Part shown: piece by piece, positions 17,501 through 25,851 of the stretch
Position numbering within the stretch: position 1 is the stretch's first letter
Layout of the letters: each line of letters opens with the position of its first letter
NCBI RefSeq assembly: GCF_039536245.1
Contig: NZ_BAAAYN010000043.1
Span: forward strand, 1 to 64,000
Reading direction: 5' to 3'
Origin: Cryptosporangium minutisporangium
GTDB taxonomy: Bacteria; Actinomycetota; Actinomycetes; Mycobacteriales; Cryptosporangiaceae
Length of the DNA stretch: 64,000 nt
Made by a program: the position numbers and the translations under genes
The notes under the pieces: generated by a model
What the model was told of the DNA's origin: nothing
What the model saw: the letters and a program-made list of their open reading frames with translations, nothing else
Database searches by the model: none

Positions 17501-17816
17501 GACCGGCGGCAGCCTGCTGAACCCGTTGCTCACCGTGGCCTGGCCGACCGGCGAACTCGGTGCGATGGGCTTCGAGGGCGCGGTCCGGCTCGGGGCTCGC
17601 AAAGAGCTGGAGGCGATCGCCGATCCGGTCGAGCGGCAGCAGTTCTTCGAGGCCGCGGTGGCGGCGCTGTACGAACGGGGCAAGGCGCTCTCGGCCGCGA
17701 CCTACGGCGAGCTGGACGACGTCGTCGATCCCGCCGACACCCGGCGGCTGATCCTCACCGTGCTGCGTTCTGCGCACCCTGGCGAGCATCGTCGCGGATT
17801 CGTCGACGTGTGGTGA
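14580..17816 (+). CDS. Single-chain acyl-CoA carboxylase (BC-BCCP-CT fusion)
   Basis: 1078 residues. Domains in order: biotin carboxylase (1-~440; NRGEIAVRVLRAARELG, ATP-grasp KAVAGGGGLGM, EVNPRLQVEHTVTE); biotinyl domain (~475-550; EAMKMEH with biotin Lys511); carboxyltransferase beta then alpha parts (~560-1078; GRRTARENLADLVEPG, GGGGRPGD, DTPGMMVG, GSLLNPLLTVAWPTGELGAMG). The usual alpha subunit stops after the biotinyl domain. Here the CT is fused, so one chain could do the whole reaction: ATP-dependent carboxylation of an acyl-CoA such as acetyl-, propionyl- or a longer-chain CoA. No pccB/accD partner is nearby. A 51-base gap separates it from the anti-sigma gene. The reverse strand is open for its entire length, a high-GC artefact. 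Confidence 0.92.
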   Translation: MSTRVLVANRGEIAVRVLRAARELGWATTAVYAADDAGAAHVGLADDARPQPGAGPAAYLDVDALVAAGVETGCTLVHPGYGFRSESAEFARACAAAGLTFVGPEPDVLDRLGDKTSARALAADLGIPVAAGGSTLAEAEKLLEKHGAVIVKAVAGGGGLGMRVVRDAGQLADAYERCRSEARSAFGREDVYVEQYLAAARHVEVQVVGDGTGAVVAIGDRDCSVQRRHQKLVEVAPAPALPPAVRAALADAATRLTAAVGFRGLATVEFLVDADALTAGAPEPFAFLEVNPRLQVEHTVTEEVHRVDLVAAQLRIAAGATLDDVGLATPPPPVGCAIQARVNAESYRPDGSPTPSTGTLTTVTLPGGPGVRVDTAARVGDAVSARFDSLLAKVVVSAPDGPGGTLRRLERALAETRLDGVATNLPALAAIVAHPAFRDGLAAGTVTTGFLADHPDVLRAASAAETVTTADTQPGTVPATADLRGVVAAVRAEVGRSVRAGEELVVVEAMKMEHVVAAPVDGTVVAVPVAAGDPVVEGAVVAVVLPGDAGEDAAVEAADHDPDAIRSDLADVLGRQALLQDAARPEAVAKRHARGRRTARENLADLVEPGTWVEYGGLVVAAQRTRRSLDELVAKTPADGVVAGLGRINGDLFADDRAQAAVLSYDYTVLAGTQGMAGHKKKDRLFEVIERLRRPVVLFAEGGGGRPGDVDVQTVSGLDTQAFTLWAGLSGLVPRIAVVSGRCFAGNAALAGCSDLIIGTRDASLGMGGPAMIEGGGLGVVAPDEVGPAAVQAANGVLDVLVDDDAAAVAAAKQALSYFQGALPSGDAVDQRLLRQAIPENRLRVYDVRRIVEGLCDTGSVLELRSGFAPGMVTALARIDGRPVGVLANNPLHLAGAITSDGADKAARFLQLCEAHRLPVISLVDTPGMMVGPDAEKTALVRHCSRLFVVGAALTVPLVAVVLRKAYGLGAQAMTGGSLLNPLLTVAWPTGELGAMGFEGAVRLGARKELEAIADPVERQQFFEAAVAALYERGKALSAATYGELDDVVDPADTRRLILTVLRSAHPGEHRRGFVDVW

Positions 17817-17900
17817 CGACCACATTCGTGCGCATCGGTATCACGGAGGTGGTTCGACGGTCTGTTCCGGTGAGTTCGTTGCCGGAGGGGAAGGATCGTC

Positions 17901-18500
17901 ATGGGGTACCGAGTCAGTTTCGGACTGCGGCTGCTAGCCGTCGCCGCCGTCGTAGGCATGGTCGTGTGGGGCGCGAGCGCGGCGGATGTCGGCGCGCCGA
18001 AGGGATTGCAGAACGCGATTGAGACCCTGACCGGCGGACCGGCTGCGGCGAACGCCGCCACGCCGACCGCGTCCGCCTCCGCGGCGCCGACCGCGGCGGC
18101 GACACCGACCGCGAGCGCAGCCGCCACCACGGCCGCCGCGACCGTCCGGCCGTTCATGGCGACGGTGACCAACACGTGCGTCCCGGACGCGTCGCTGCCG
18201 AAGACGTACTACGCCGGCAAGAACTGCGCCGACCCGGACCTGCGCTACACCAAGTACCTGGTCACGCTGTCGTCCGAGGTCTACCGAGTGGTCGGCTACC
18301 AGCCCAAGATGGTCCAGCTCGGCGAGGAGACGTGCGACGCGCTGGCGACGTACGACCAGTCCCGGGTGGTCATGGACGTCACGCAGTGGCTGGTCGCCGA
18401 GCAGAACCCGACCAAGCCGCGCCAGGCCGCGCTGAGCGTGCTGAACGCCGCGACCCAGAACCTGTGCCCGGCGCTCCGGAGCAAGGTGACGATCGCTTAG
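17901..18500 (+). CDS. Secreted protein with Ala/Thr linker, possible DUF732-like domain
   Basis: 199 residues, with GAGGGGAAGG upstream of the ATG. A signal peptide or anchor (~8-28) is followed by a ~50-residue Ala/Thr/Pro/Ser linker. A C-terminal ~115-residue domain has four cysteines (NTCVP, NCADP, ETCDAL, NLCPAL). The last part, with an invariant-looking Cys after GEE and a final LCPAL, resembles the helical DUF732 domain of actinobacterial exported proteins; this is a tentative match. It is monocistronic and followed by a strong terminator. Confidence 0.75.
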   Translation: MGYRVSFGLRLLAVAAVVGMVVWGASAADVGAPKGLQNAIETLTGGPAAANAATPTASASAAPTAAATPTASAAATTAAATVRPFMATVTNTCVPDASLPKTYYAGKNCADPDLRYTKYLVTLSSEVYRVVGYQPKMVQLGEETCDALATYDQSRVVMDVTQWLVAEQNPTKPRQAALSVLNAATQNLCPALRSKVTIA

Positions 18501-18523
18501 TTCTCCACGCTGAGCTGGGTAAA

Positions 18524-18553
18524 CCGAGGGCGCGCCGACCGGCGCGCCCTCGG
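18524..18553 (+). terminator. Strong GC hairpin terminator
   Basis: Perfect 13-base arms (18,524-18,536 and 18,541-18,553) with a GACC loop, 24 bases after the stop of the secreted protein. There is no U-tract. Confidence 0.8.
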
Positions 18554-18588
18554 CGCGTCCCGCTCAGGCGCCGCGTCCCGGTGCCGAT

Positions 18589-20238
18589 GTGACGGACATG
18601 ACGACGGACGGCGCGGGGCCGGCCATGGCCGGGCCCGAGATCGCGGGCCGCGGCGATCCGCTCGACGCCGCCACCCGTGATCGCGTCCTTCGGTACTTTC
18701 TCGAACAGGTGCCCGACGCGGAGGTCATGGCGATCGCGCCGGACGGGCTGTTCACCGACATGCCGGACTCGATACCGCTGGGCAGCGGGCATCGGATTCT
18801 GCACGGGCACGCATCTGCGCTGGAGATCGTTCCGACGTCCGACATGGTGTCGGTCATCGACGCCTGGCGCCGTGCCCAGGAGCACGGCGTGGCCAGCACC
18901 GACATGCACCTCCTGGATGAGCCGGACGCCGAGACCCGGCTGCACTTCGTCGACGTCACGGAGGCGCACGGCGTCATGATCGGAGTGCTGGTCGGCACGG
19001 CGCGCCGGGAGCACGGTTCCGCCCCCTCCCGGGTCTACCAGCCCCGACGCTCGGCGGTGCGGAAGGACGCCCAGTCCCACTTCCTCGAGGTCGACGCTGC
19101 GTTCACGCGCATCCTCGGCTGGGAGGCGGACGACGTGGTCGGGCGTCGGGCCGCCGACTTCGTGCACCCCGACGACCACGAGCGGGCAATCGAGAACTGG
19201 ATGGAGATGCTCGCCCGGCCCGGTTCGCAGAGCCGGGTCCGGCTGCGCCACCGGCACAAGGACGGATCCTGGGTCTGGATGGAGGTCACGAACCAGAACC
19301 GGCTGCGCGACCCCGATCGGCAGGACGTCGCCGCCGAGATGCTGAACATCGCCGAGGAGATGGCGGCTCAGGAAGCGCTGGCCGCGAGCGAGAGCCTGCT
19401 GCGGGCGCTGACCGAGGCGCTGCCGCTCGGCCTGCTCCAGTTCGGCCCCGACCGCAGCGTCCAGTACTGCAACGAGCGGATCCGGACGCTCCTCGGTGTG
19501 CCTCGTGCCGTCAGCGTCGCGCAGCACTTGGCCGGAGTGCTGCCGGTCGACCGTCCAGTGGTCGAGGAGGCGCTGACCGCGGTGATCGCCGGGGAGGACC
19601 GGGACCTGGAAGTCAGGCTGCGCCAGGCCCGCCGCTGCCACCTGCGGCTGCGGCCGATTCGGGACGCCGCGGGCGTGGTCACCGGTGGTCTGCTCAGCGT
19701 CAACGACGTCACCGAGGACGCCCGCCTCCGGGACGAGCTGCGTCAGCGCGCCACGTACGACGCGCTGACGCAGAGCCTCAACCGGGCCGCGATCCTCGAC
19801 GAGTTGGAACAGGCACTGGGCGCCACGCACGCCGGGGGGACCGGCACGTCGGTGGTGTTCTTCGACGTGGACCACTTCAAAGAGGTCAACGACCAGCTCG
19901 GGCACAGCGCGGGCGACCAGCTGCTGGTGGCGGTCGCGCGTCGGCTGCGTTCGGCGGCCCGCACCGACGACCTGGTCGGGCGCCTGGGCGGTGACGAGTT
20001 CCTGGTGGTGTGTCGCAACGTGCCGAGCGCCGAGGTGGCGCTCGCGGTCGCGGGGCGGCTCGCGGACGCCCTCGGCGAGCCGCTGGCCCTCGGCGGGACC
20101 GAGATGACCCCGAAGGCGAGTATCGGGGTCGCGTGGTCGGCGACCGAGGTCGAGGCGGACGTCCTGATCGACCGCGCCGACGTCGCGATGTACGAGTCCA
20201 AGCGTCAGCGGCTCGGGCGTCCGGTGCTCGCCGACTAA
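18589..20238 (+). CDS. PAS-GGDEF diguanylate cyclase
   Basis: 549 residues. GTG 18,589 is used (ATG 18,598 is the next choice; neither has a clear ribosome site). An N-terminal sensor-like part (~20-150) is followed by a PAS domain (~165-270, FTRILGWEADDVVGRRAADFVHPDD), a second PAS (~270-375, LLRALTEALPLGLLQFG) and a GGDEF domain (~390-545). The active site GGDEF is intact at 467-471, and the inhibitory RxxD site is present five residues before it (RTDD). It should make cyclic di-GMP from GTP with product feedback inhibition. It is soluble, with no membrane segment. Its stop overlaps that of the convergent TetR gene. Confidence 0.9.
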   Translation: MTDMTTDGAGPAMAGPEIAGRGDPLDAATRDRVLRYFLEQVPDAEVMAIAPDGLFTDMPDSIPLGSGHRILHGHASALEIVPTSDMVSVIDAWRRAQEHGVASTDMHLLDEPDAETRLHFVDVTEAHGVMIGVLVGTARREHGSAPSRVYQPRRSAVRKDAQSHFLEVDAAFTRILGWEADDVVGRRAADFVHPDDHERAIENWMEMLARPGSQSRVRLRHRHKDGSWVWMEVTNQNRLRDPDRQDVAAEMLNIAEEMAAQEALAASESLLRALTEALPLGLLQFGPDRSVQYCNERIRTLLGVPRAVSVAQHLAGVLPVDRPVVEEALTAVIAGEDRDLEVRLRQARRCHLRLRPIRDAAGVVTGGLLSVNDVTEDARLRDELRQRATYDALTQSLNRAAILDELEQALGATHAGGTGTSVVFFDVDHFKEVNDQLGHSAGDQLLVAVARRLRSAARTDDLVGRLGGDEFLVVCRNVPSAEVALAVAGRLADALGEPLALGGTEMTPKASIGVAWSATEVEADVLIDRADVAMYESKRQRLGRPVLAD

Positions 20239-20828
20239 CGCGCCGCTACGACCCGGAGTGCGGTGTTCCCGTAGAGGTCTCCGATCTCGGCGGGGGAGAG
20301 GCGACCGTCCGGGCGGTACCAGCGCGCCACGTCGACGCAGAGCGACAGGAGCACTAGCGTCGCGCCCTTGGCGTCCGGCGTCCCGAACTCACCCGTAGCG
20401 ATGCCGGCCGAGATCTCACCCAGGACGTCGCTCTCGATCTGCTCGCGGAGCAGTACCACCTCGGTGCGGTGGGCCGGATCCAGCGCGTCCAGCTCGTACT
20501 GGACCACTCGGCCCATCGTGTGCTCGCCCGCGTGCCAGCACGCGAAGTCGTGCACCATCGCGCGGAGCCGCTCGGCGTGCGTCGCCAGCCCGGCCGGAGC
20601 GTCCGCGACGATCTGGCGCGCTTCTCGGTGGCCGCGCAGGGCGATGTGGTAGAGCACCTCCTCCTTCGACCGGAAGTGCACGTACAGTGCCGCCGGGCTC
20701 ATCCCCGCCCGACCGGCGATGTCGCGGGTGGTGGTGGCGTGGAAGCCGCGTTCGGCGAACGCCTCGGTCGCGGCACCCAGTAGCCGCTGTACCGGATCCG
20801 TCCGGAGCACCGGGGTCTCCCGCGTCAT
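20235..20828 (-). CDS. TetR-family regulator of acyl-CoA metabolism
   Basis: 197 residues. An N-terminal helix-turn-helix (GFHATTTRDIAGRAGMSPAALYVHFRSKEEVLY, split as helices 2-4, ~residues 28-60) leads to an all-helical ligand domain. The type resembles KstR2/FadR-like TetR repressors that sense acyl-CoA. It is divergent from an acyl-CoA dehydrogenase gene, and a TetR-like operator (TAAGCAAGCGCTTATT) lies between them, closer to the dehydrogenase. Its TAG stop overlaps the TAA stop of the convergent diguanylate cyclase gene. Confidence 0.88.
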   Translation of the reverse strand: MTRETPVLRTDPVQRLLGAATEAFAERGFHATTTRDIAGRAGMSPAALYVHFRSKEEVLYHIALRGHREARQIVADAPAGLATHAERLRAMVHDFACWHAGEHTMGRVVQYELDALDPAHRTEVVLLREQIESDVLGEISAGIATGEFGTPDAKGATLVLLSLCVDVARWYRPDGRLSPAEIGDLYGNTALRVVAAR

Positions 20829-20944
20829 GCCGCCATTCTGCGCCCTCCGCCGCCCCCGAGTAGTGCGGCTGAGGGTATGGGCCAGGGGTGGTCGTGGGCT
20901 TCGTCACGGCGCGTTGACGAGGCCGAGAGGACACGTCACCCTCC

Positions 20945-20960
20945 TAAGCAAGCGCTTATT
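20945..20960. promoter_or_regulatory. Candidate TetR operator TAAGCAAGCGCTTATT
   Basis: A near-palindrome centred on AAGCGCTT, 18 bases upstream of the acyl-CoA dehydrogenase GTG. It resembles the AAGCAAGnnCTTGCTT-type boxes bound by KstR2-like TetR repressors of acyl-CoA genes. The adjacent divergent TetR gene is the likely binder. Confidence 0.55.
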
Positions 20961-20978
20961 CATCGCGGAGGAATCGTC

Positions 20979-22124
20979 GTGAAGCGGACTATCTTTACCG
21001 AGGACCACGACTCGTTCCGGGCGTCGGTCCGGGAGTTCGTCACCCGGTCGATCCTGCCTCGGCACGACGAGTTCATCGCCGACAAGCAGATCGCCCGGGA
21101 CGTCTGGCTCGAAGCAGGCAAGCAGGGCTTCCTCGGCCTCGAGGTGCCGGAGGAGTACGGCGGCAGCGCGGCCGGCGACTGGCGCTTCAACGCGATCTTC
21201 AGCGAGGAGCTGGCGCGCGTCGGGGTGGCGTTCTCCTCGTCGTTCAGCATCCACGTCGACGTCGTCGCGCCGTACCTGATCGAGCTCACCAACGACGCGC
21301 AGAAGCAGCGCTGGCTGCCCGGGTTCTGCACCGGTGAGCTCACCACCGCGATCGGCATGACCGAGCCGAGCGGCGGCTCCGACCTCGCCGGCTTGAAGAC
21401 CACCGCGGTCCGCGACGGCTCGGACTGGGTGCTCAACGGGTCGAAGACGTTCATCACCAACGGCTACTCCGCCGACCTGGTCGTGGTCGCCGCCCGGACG
21501 AGCCCGGAGAAGCGCGCCAAGGGCATCTCGCTGTTCGTCGTCGAGGCCGGGACGCCGGGCTTCGAGCGCGGGCGCAAGCTGGAGAAGGTCGGTCAGCCCG
21601 AGGCGGACACCGCCGAGCTGTTCTTCGACAATGTCCGGCTGCCCGCCGAGAGCCTGATCGGCGAAGTCGACCGCGGATTCATCCACATGATGGAACGCCT
21701 CCCGCAGGAGCGGATCGGTGCCGCGGTGTCGAACATCGCGCACGCGGCGCAGATCCTCACCGAGACGATCGAGTACGCCCGTGAGCGGAAGGCCTTCGGT
21801 CAGGCGATCGGAAGCTTCCAGAACACCAAGTTCGTGCTCGCGGACATGGTGACGCGGGTCGAGGTCACCCAGGCGTTCGTCGACCAGTGCATCGCCGCCC
21901 ACGCGGCCGGTGAGCTCACCGCCGTGGACGCGGCGAAGGCGAAGTGGTGGAGCGCCCAGGTGCAGGGCGAGGTGCTGGACGCGTGCGTCCAGATCCACGG
22001 TGGCTACGGGTACATGACCGAGTACCGCGCGGCCCGCGCCTGGATGGACGCCCGCGTCACGCGCATCTGGGCCGGCTCCAACGAGATCATGAAGGAACTG
22101 ATCGGCCGCGACCTGGGCTTCTAG
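20979..22124 (+). CDS. Acyl-CoA dehydrogenase
   Basis: 381 residues from GTG 20,979 (GGAGGA seven bases upstream; the frame is open earlier but would run through the operator). This is a full FAD-dependent acyl-CoA dehydrogenase: FTEDHDSFRASVREFV, GMTEPSGGSDLAGLKT, WVLNGSKTFITNG, RKAFGQAIGSFQNTKFVLADM and the C-terminal GYGYMTEYRAARAWMDARV with IWAGSNEIMKELIGRDL. It would oxidise an acyl-CoA to the 2-enoyl-CoA in beta-oxidation or branched-chain/xenobiotic acid catabolism. Control by the divergent TetR is likely. Confidence 0.92.
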   Translation: MKRTIFTEDHDSFRASVREFVTRSILPRHDEFIADKQIARDVWLEAGKQGFLGLEVPEEYGGSAAGDWRFNAIFSEELARVGVAFSSSFSIHVDVVAPYLIELTNDAQKQRWLPGFCTGELTTAIGMTEPSGGSDLAGLKTTAVRDGSDWVLNGSKTFITNGYSADLVVVAARTSPEKRAKGISLFVVEAGTPGFERGRKLEKVGQPEADTAELFFDNVRLPAESLIGEVDRGFIHMMERLPQERIGAAVSNIAHAAQILTETIEYARERKAFGQAIGSFQNTKFVLADMVTRVEVTQAFVDQCIAAHAAGELTAVDAAKAKWWSAQVQGEVLDACVQIHGGYGYMTEYRAARAWMDARVTRIWAGSNEIMKELIGRDLGF

Positions 22125-22136
22125 ACGGAACCCGAA

Positions 22137-22186
22137 GAACGATGTGGCGCTGGGCCCGCTATGACGAGCCCAGCGCCACATCGTTC
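22137..22186. terminator. 19-bp stem bidirectional terminator
   Basis: Perfect arms at 22,137-22,155 and 22,168-22,186 with a 12-base loop lie between the convergent dehydrogenase and CBS genes. The right arm ends eight bases before the CBS stop codon. No U-tract is present. Confidence 0.8.
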
Positions 22187-22193
22187 CGCAGCG

Positions 22194-22628
22194 TCAGCTC
22201 GTGATGTAGCCGACTAGTTGTTCTTTTTCGGACTCCAGTTCGGAAATCGTGCTCTTCACGACGTCCCCGATGCTCACCAACCCGACGAGCTTGCCGTCTT
22301 CCACCACCGGCAGGTGCCGGATGCGGTGTTTGGTCATCGTCTCCCGGATCTTCGCGACGTCGTCGCTGCTCCGGCACGTGTGCACGTCGACGGTCATGAT
22401 CGACGACACGCTCTCGTCGAGCAACCGGGCGCCGTGCTCGTGCAAGCGGCGCACGATATCTCGTTCCGACACGATCCCGGCGATCGTGGTTCCATCGGTC
22501 GAGACGACGAGCGCCCCGAAGTTGTACTCGGCTAGTTGCGCCAAGAGTGCGCGGACGGTGATCTCCGGCCCCACGGTCGCAACCGTGGAGCCACCGGACT
22601 TGCTGCGCAGGACATCGCTGATCAACAT
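22194..22628 (-). CDS. Two-CBS-domain protein
   Basis: 144 residues from ATG 22,628 (GGGAG nine bases upstream). The protein consists of a tandem CBS pair: VRALLAQLAEYNFGALVVS ... GIVSERDIVRRL (~25-70) and SIMTVDVHTCRSSDDVAKIRE ... HLPVVEDGKLVGLVSIGDVV (~78-130). A charged helix at the C-terminus follows. Stand-alone CBS pairs bind adenine nucleotides (AMP, ATP, SAM or NAD) and act as energy or stress sensors. No partner gene is adjacent. Confidence 0.9.
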   Translation of the reverse strand: MLISDVLRSKSGGSTVATVGPEITVRALLAQLAEYNFGALVVSTDGTTIAGIVSERDIVRRLHEHGARLLDESVSSIMTVDVHTCRSSDDVAKIRETMTKHRIRHLPVVEDGKLVGLVSIGDVVKSTISELESEKEQLVGYITS

Positions 22629-22882
22629 CGGGCATCGCTCCCAACGCAGATGGAGGACGCATCCCAAGGGCGGCCGGATGCGTTCCCCCTGGGTACCGGT
22701 TCGAGACTTGTCGCGTCAAGGGTCCGATGCGACGCGTCTCGTCCGAAAAGACACAGTCTTCTATGGACTACTGATGACTTCTGGCGATTTCTAGATATCC
22801 GGGGCAGAAGGGCGCACCGTAGAGAGACCTAGATCACACTGACGGCAACGGTGCCGGCGATGTGGGTCTCGGGGAGGTCGTT

Positions 22883-23923
22883 ATGGCGCGGACCCGGACG
22901 GTGTTCTCCCTCTCTTTCGTCGCGATCATCGCGCTGGTGGCGATCGTCGCCGGGGTGGTGGTCGGCCGAGCATCCGGCTCGGGTTCGGACGGCGGAGGCG
23001 GCGGTGACGGCGGGGCCGCCAGCGGCACCCGGATCGACGTGATCATCAAGGCCAGCGACTCGTCGTTCTGGCAGGTCATGCTCGCCGGTGCGGAGCACGC
23101 CGCCGACGACTTCGGCATCGAGGTCAACACGTTCGGCCCGACGTCCGAGACCAACATCGACGAGCAGGTGCAGCTCGTCGAGAACTCGATCTCCCGCGGC
23201 GTCGACGGCATCGTGATCGCGCCGAACTCCTCCAGCGCGCTGAACTCGGTGATCGAGCGGGCCCGCGAGGCCGGCGTCAAGGTCATCACCGTCGACACCC
23301 GGATCACCACCCAGTCCGAGGGGTTCATCGGCACCGACAACGTCAAGGCCGGTCAGCAGGCCGGGCGCCGGATGTGCGAGCTGCTCAAGGCGCAGGGCCG
23401 GACGTCCGGCGCGGTGCTGGTCGAGTCGTCGGTGGCCGGCATCCAGTCGCTGGTCGACCGCGACCGCGGCTTCCGGCAGGGCCTCGCCGAGGGCTGCCCC
23501 GGCGTCGACTCGAAGCTCCAGCGGTACAACAACAACGACATCAACACCGCGGCGTCGCAGGTCAACGATGCGATCACCGCCAACGAGAACCTGCTCGGGG
23601 TGTTCGCGGACAACAACACGTCCGGAGTCGGTGCGGCCCGCGCGGTCGCCGACAACAAGGCCGCCGACCGGATCCCGGTTGTCGCGTTCGACTCCGACCC
23701 GCAGGAGAACGCCGCGCTGGACAACGGCACGATCGACGCGCTCGTCGTCCAGAACCCGTACTTCTTCGGCTACCAAGGCGTGCTCGCCTCGGCGATGGCG
23801 GCGGTCGACCGTACCCCGCCGCGCGACATCGACCCCGGCGCCGTCGTCGCCGACCAGAAGAACCGCAATACGCCCGAGGTGAAGTCGCTGCTCGAGCCGC
23901 CGACCGCCGAGCCCGGCTCATGA
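22883..23923 (+). CDS. Sugar ABC transporter substrate-binding protein
   Basis: 346 residues from ATG 22,883 (GGGAGG six bases upstream). An N-terminal membrane helix (~6-30) and a Gly/Ser-rich stretch precede a periplasmic-binding domain of the RbsB type: DVIIKASDSSFWQVMLAGAEHAADD, VDGIVIAPNSSSALN, GVKVITVDTRI, FIGTDNVKAGQQAG and VVAFDSDPQE. No lipobox Cys is seen, so it is probably held by an uncleaved signal anchor. It is the first gene of a three-gene importer. The substrate is probably a monosaccharide or related polyol; which one is unknown. Confidence 0.88.
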   Translation: MARTRTVFSLSFVAIIALVAIVAGVVVGRASGSGSDGGGGGDGGAASGTRIDVIIKASDSSFWQVMLAGAEHAADDFGIEVNTFGPTSETNIDEQVQLVENSISRGVDGIVIAPNSSSALNSVIERAREAGVKVITVDTRITTQSEGFIGTDNVKAGQQAGRRMCELLKAQGRTSGAVLVESSVAGIQSLVDRDRGFRQGLAEGCPGVDSKLQRYNNNDINTAASQVNDAITANENLLGVFADNNTSGVGAARAVADNKAADRIPVVAFDSDPQENAALDNGTIDALVVQNPYFFGYQGVLASAMAAVDRTPPRDIDPGAVVADQKNRNTPEVKSLLEPPTAEPGS

Positions 23924-25851
23924 GCCGCGGCGCCGATCCGTTCGATCCGGCGTCGGCCTCCGCGCCGGTCGACCCGGTGACCGGCCGGCCGGTGCCGGCA
24001 GAGCGATCGGCCGATGACCCACCGGTCGACGGCGGGCCGGTACCGGTGGACGCGCCGGACGGTGCGCCGCTGGCCGGGTCCGCTTCCGAGGTGCCGGCCC
24101 CGGTGGACGCCCCCGCGGGCACTGGAACGGACGCCCGAGAGCCGGTGCTCGAGCTCACCGGTGTGTCGAAGGCCTTCGGCCCGGTCCAGGCGCTCAACGA
24201 CGTCTCGCTGCGGTTGATCCCCGGCGAGGTGCACTGCCTGGCAGGCGAGAACGGAGCCGGGAAGTCGACGCTGATCCGGGTGCTGACCGGCGCGCTTCGG
24301 CGGGACCGCGGCGAGTACCGGATCGACGGCGCCGAGGTGACCACCGCGACGCCCGCCGCCCTGCGCACCGCCGGTGTACAGGCCGTGTACCAGGAGCTGA
24401 GCCTGCTCCCGCACCTCTCGGTGGCCGAAAACCTCTTCATGGGCCGGCTGCCTGCCCGGCGGGGTCTGCTCGACTCCCGTCGGCTGCGACGCCGCGCGCG
24501 TGAGGCGCTGACGGAGGTGGGGCTGGGCGACCTCGACCCGGACACGGCGGTCGAGCAGCTCTCCGCGGCGACCAAACAGCTCGTCGAGATCGCGAAGGTG
24601 CTCACCGCGGAGTCGGTGAAGGTGATCGTGTTCGACGAGCCGACCACCGCGCTCACCGAGAGCGAGTCGGCCCGGCTGCTCGACCACATCCGCCGGCTCC
24701 GGGAGCAGGGCGTCGCGATGCTCTACGTGACCCACCGGCTGGAGGAGATGTTCGAGATCGGCGACCGCGTGACCGTGCTGCGCGACGGCGGGTTGTCCGA
24801 GACCGGCCCGATGGCCGACTACGACGAGAACCGGCTGATCGCCGCGATGGTCGGCCGCGAGGTCACGTCGCTCTACCCGGAACAGCACCGCGAGACGTCG
24901 GACGACGCTCCGCTGCTCCGCGTGCGTGGGCTGCGGCGGACCGCCGACGGGCCCTCGATCGACCTGGACGTCCGCCCGGGGGAGATCGTCGGCATCGGCG
25001 GGCTGCTCGGGTCCGGGCGGAGTGAGCTGTTGCTGGCGATCTTCGGCGCGGAGCGAATCGTCGCCGGGGAGATCCAGGTCGACGGCCGGACGGTCCGGCC
25101 TACCGGGCCGCGGGCGATGATGAACTCCGGGATCGGGCTGCTCACCGAGGACCGTAAGGTGCTCGGATTGCTGCCGGAGCTCTCGATCCGGGAGAACGTG
25201 ACGATCGCGAGCCTGCGGCGGGCATCGCGCAACGGTCTGCTGCCGGGCAAGGCGCAGGCGGCGGACGCCGATCGGCTGCTGGACTCGCTGCGGCTGCGAG
25301 CCGGCTCCTATGACCAGCCGGTGTCGACGCTGTCCGGCGGCAACCAGCAGAAGGTGCTGTTGGCGCGCTGGCTGCTGACCGAGCCGAAGGTGCTGGCGTT
25401 CGACGAGCCGACCAAGGGCATCGACGTCGGAGCCAAGGGCGAGCTCTACGACGTGATCGGAGACCTCGCGCAGCGCGGGCTGGGCATCGTCGTCGTGTCG
25501 TCGTACCTGCCCGAGCTGATCGGGCTCGCGGACCGAATCATCGTCCTGCGCGACGGTGCGATCGCCGGTGAGCTCCCGGCCGGCGCGTCCGAGGAGGACG
25601 TGCTCCGGCTCGCGTCCGGCGGTGCCGGCGAGGCGCCGTCCGACGGCCGTGGTCCGGCCTCGGCCGCCGCCCCCGAGACTGCCCCCGGCGGCGGCCCGGC
25701 CGGCGGGAGCGCCCCGACCGAACATGCGTCGGACGTACGGACAGATGCTGGGGACGACGACGGGGCGGATCCGCGAGCCGGGACGCGCGGCACGCCGGCG
25801 CCGAATCCGGGGAGCCCGACCGACCCGCAGGGAGACCGTCATGGTGCCTAA
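23920..25851 (+). CDS. Sugar ABC transporter ATP-binding protein (RbsA/MglA type)
   Basis: 643 residues, starting inside the stop of the binding-protein gene (ATGA). Two nucleotide-binding domains are fused. NBD1 (~75-310) has GENGAGKST, the signature QLSAATKQLVEIAKVL and VIVFDEPTTAL. NBD2 (~325-560) has a degenerate Walker A (GGLLGSGRSELL), the signature LSGGNQQKVLLARWL and VLAFDEPTKGIDVGAKGE. This asymmetry is standard for RbsA-like proteins. Unusual are a Pro/Ala/Asp-rich N-terminal extension of ~65 residues and a low-complexity C-terminal tail of ~70 residues, which overlaps the permease start. Confidence 0.92.
   Translation: MSRGADPFDPASASAPVDPVTGRPVPAERSADDPPVDGGPVPVDAPDGAPLAGSASEVPAPVDAPAGTGTDAREPVLELTGVSKAFGPVQALNDVSLRLIPGEVHCLAGENGAGKSTLIRVLTGALRRDRGEYRIDGAEVTTATPAALRTAGVQAVYQELSLLPHLSVAENLFMGRLPARRGLLDSRRLRRRAREALTEVGLGDLDPDTAVEQLSAATKQLVEIAKVLTAESVKVIVFDEPTTALTESESARLLDHIRRLREQGVAMLYVTHRLEEMFEIGDRVTVLRDGGLSETGPMADYDENRLIAAMVGREVTSLYPEQHRETSDDAPLLRVRGLRRTADGPSIDLDVRPGEIVGIGGLLGSGRSELLLAIFGAERIVAGEIQVDGRTVRPTGPRAMMNSGIGLLTEDRKVLGLLPELSIRENVTIASLRRASRNGLLPGKAQAADADRLLDSLRLRAGSYDQPVSTLSGGNQQKVLLARWLLTEPKVLAFDEPTKGIDVGAKGELYDVIGDLAQRGLGIVVVSSYLPELIGLADRIIVLRDGAIAGELPAGASEEDVLRLASGGAGEAPSDGRGPASAAAPETAPGGGPAGGSAPTEHASDVRTDAGDDDGADPRAGTRGTPAPNPGSPTDPQGDRHGA

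Noticed and set aside
14583-17825. 1080-codon open frame opposite the carboxylase
   Set aside because: It mirrors the carboxylase exactly. Long antisense frames are expected at this GC content; the translation is His/Arg/Gly-rich and matches no fold.
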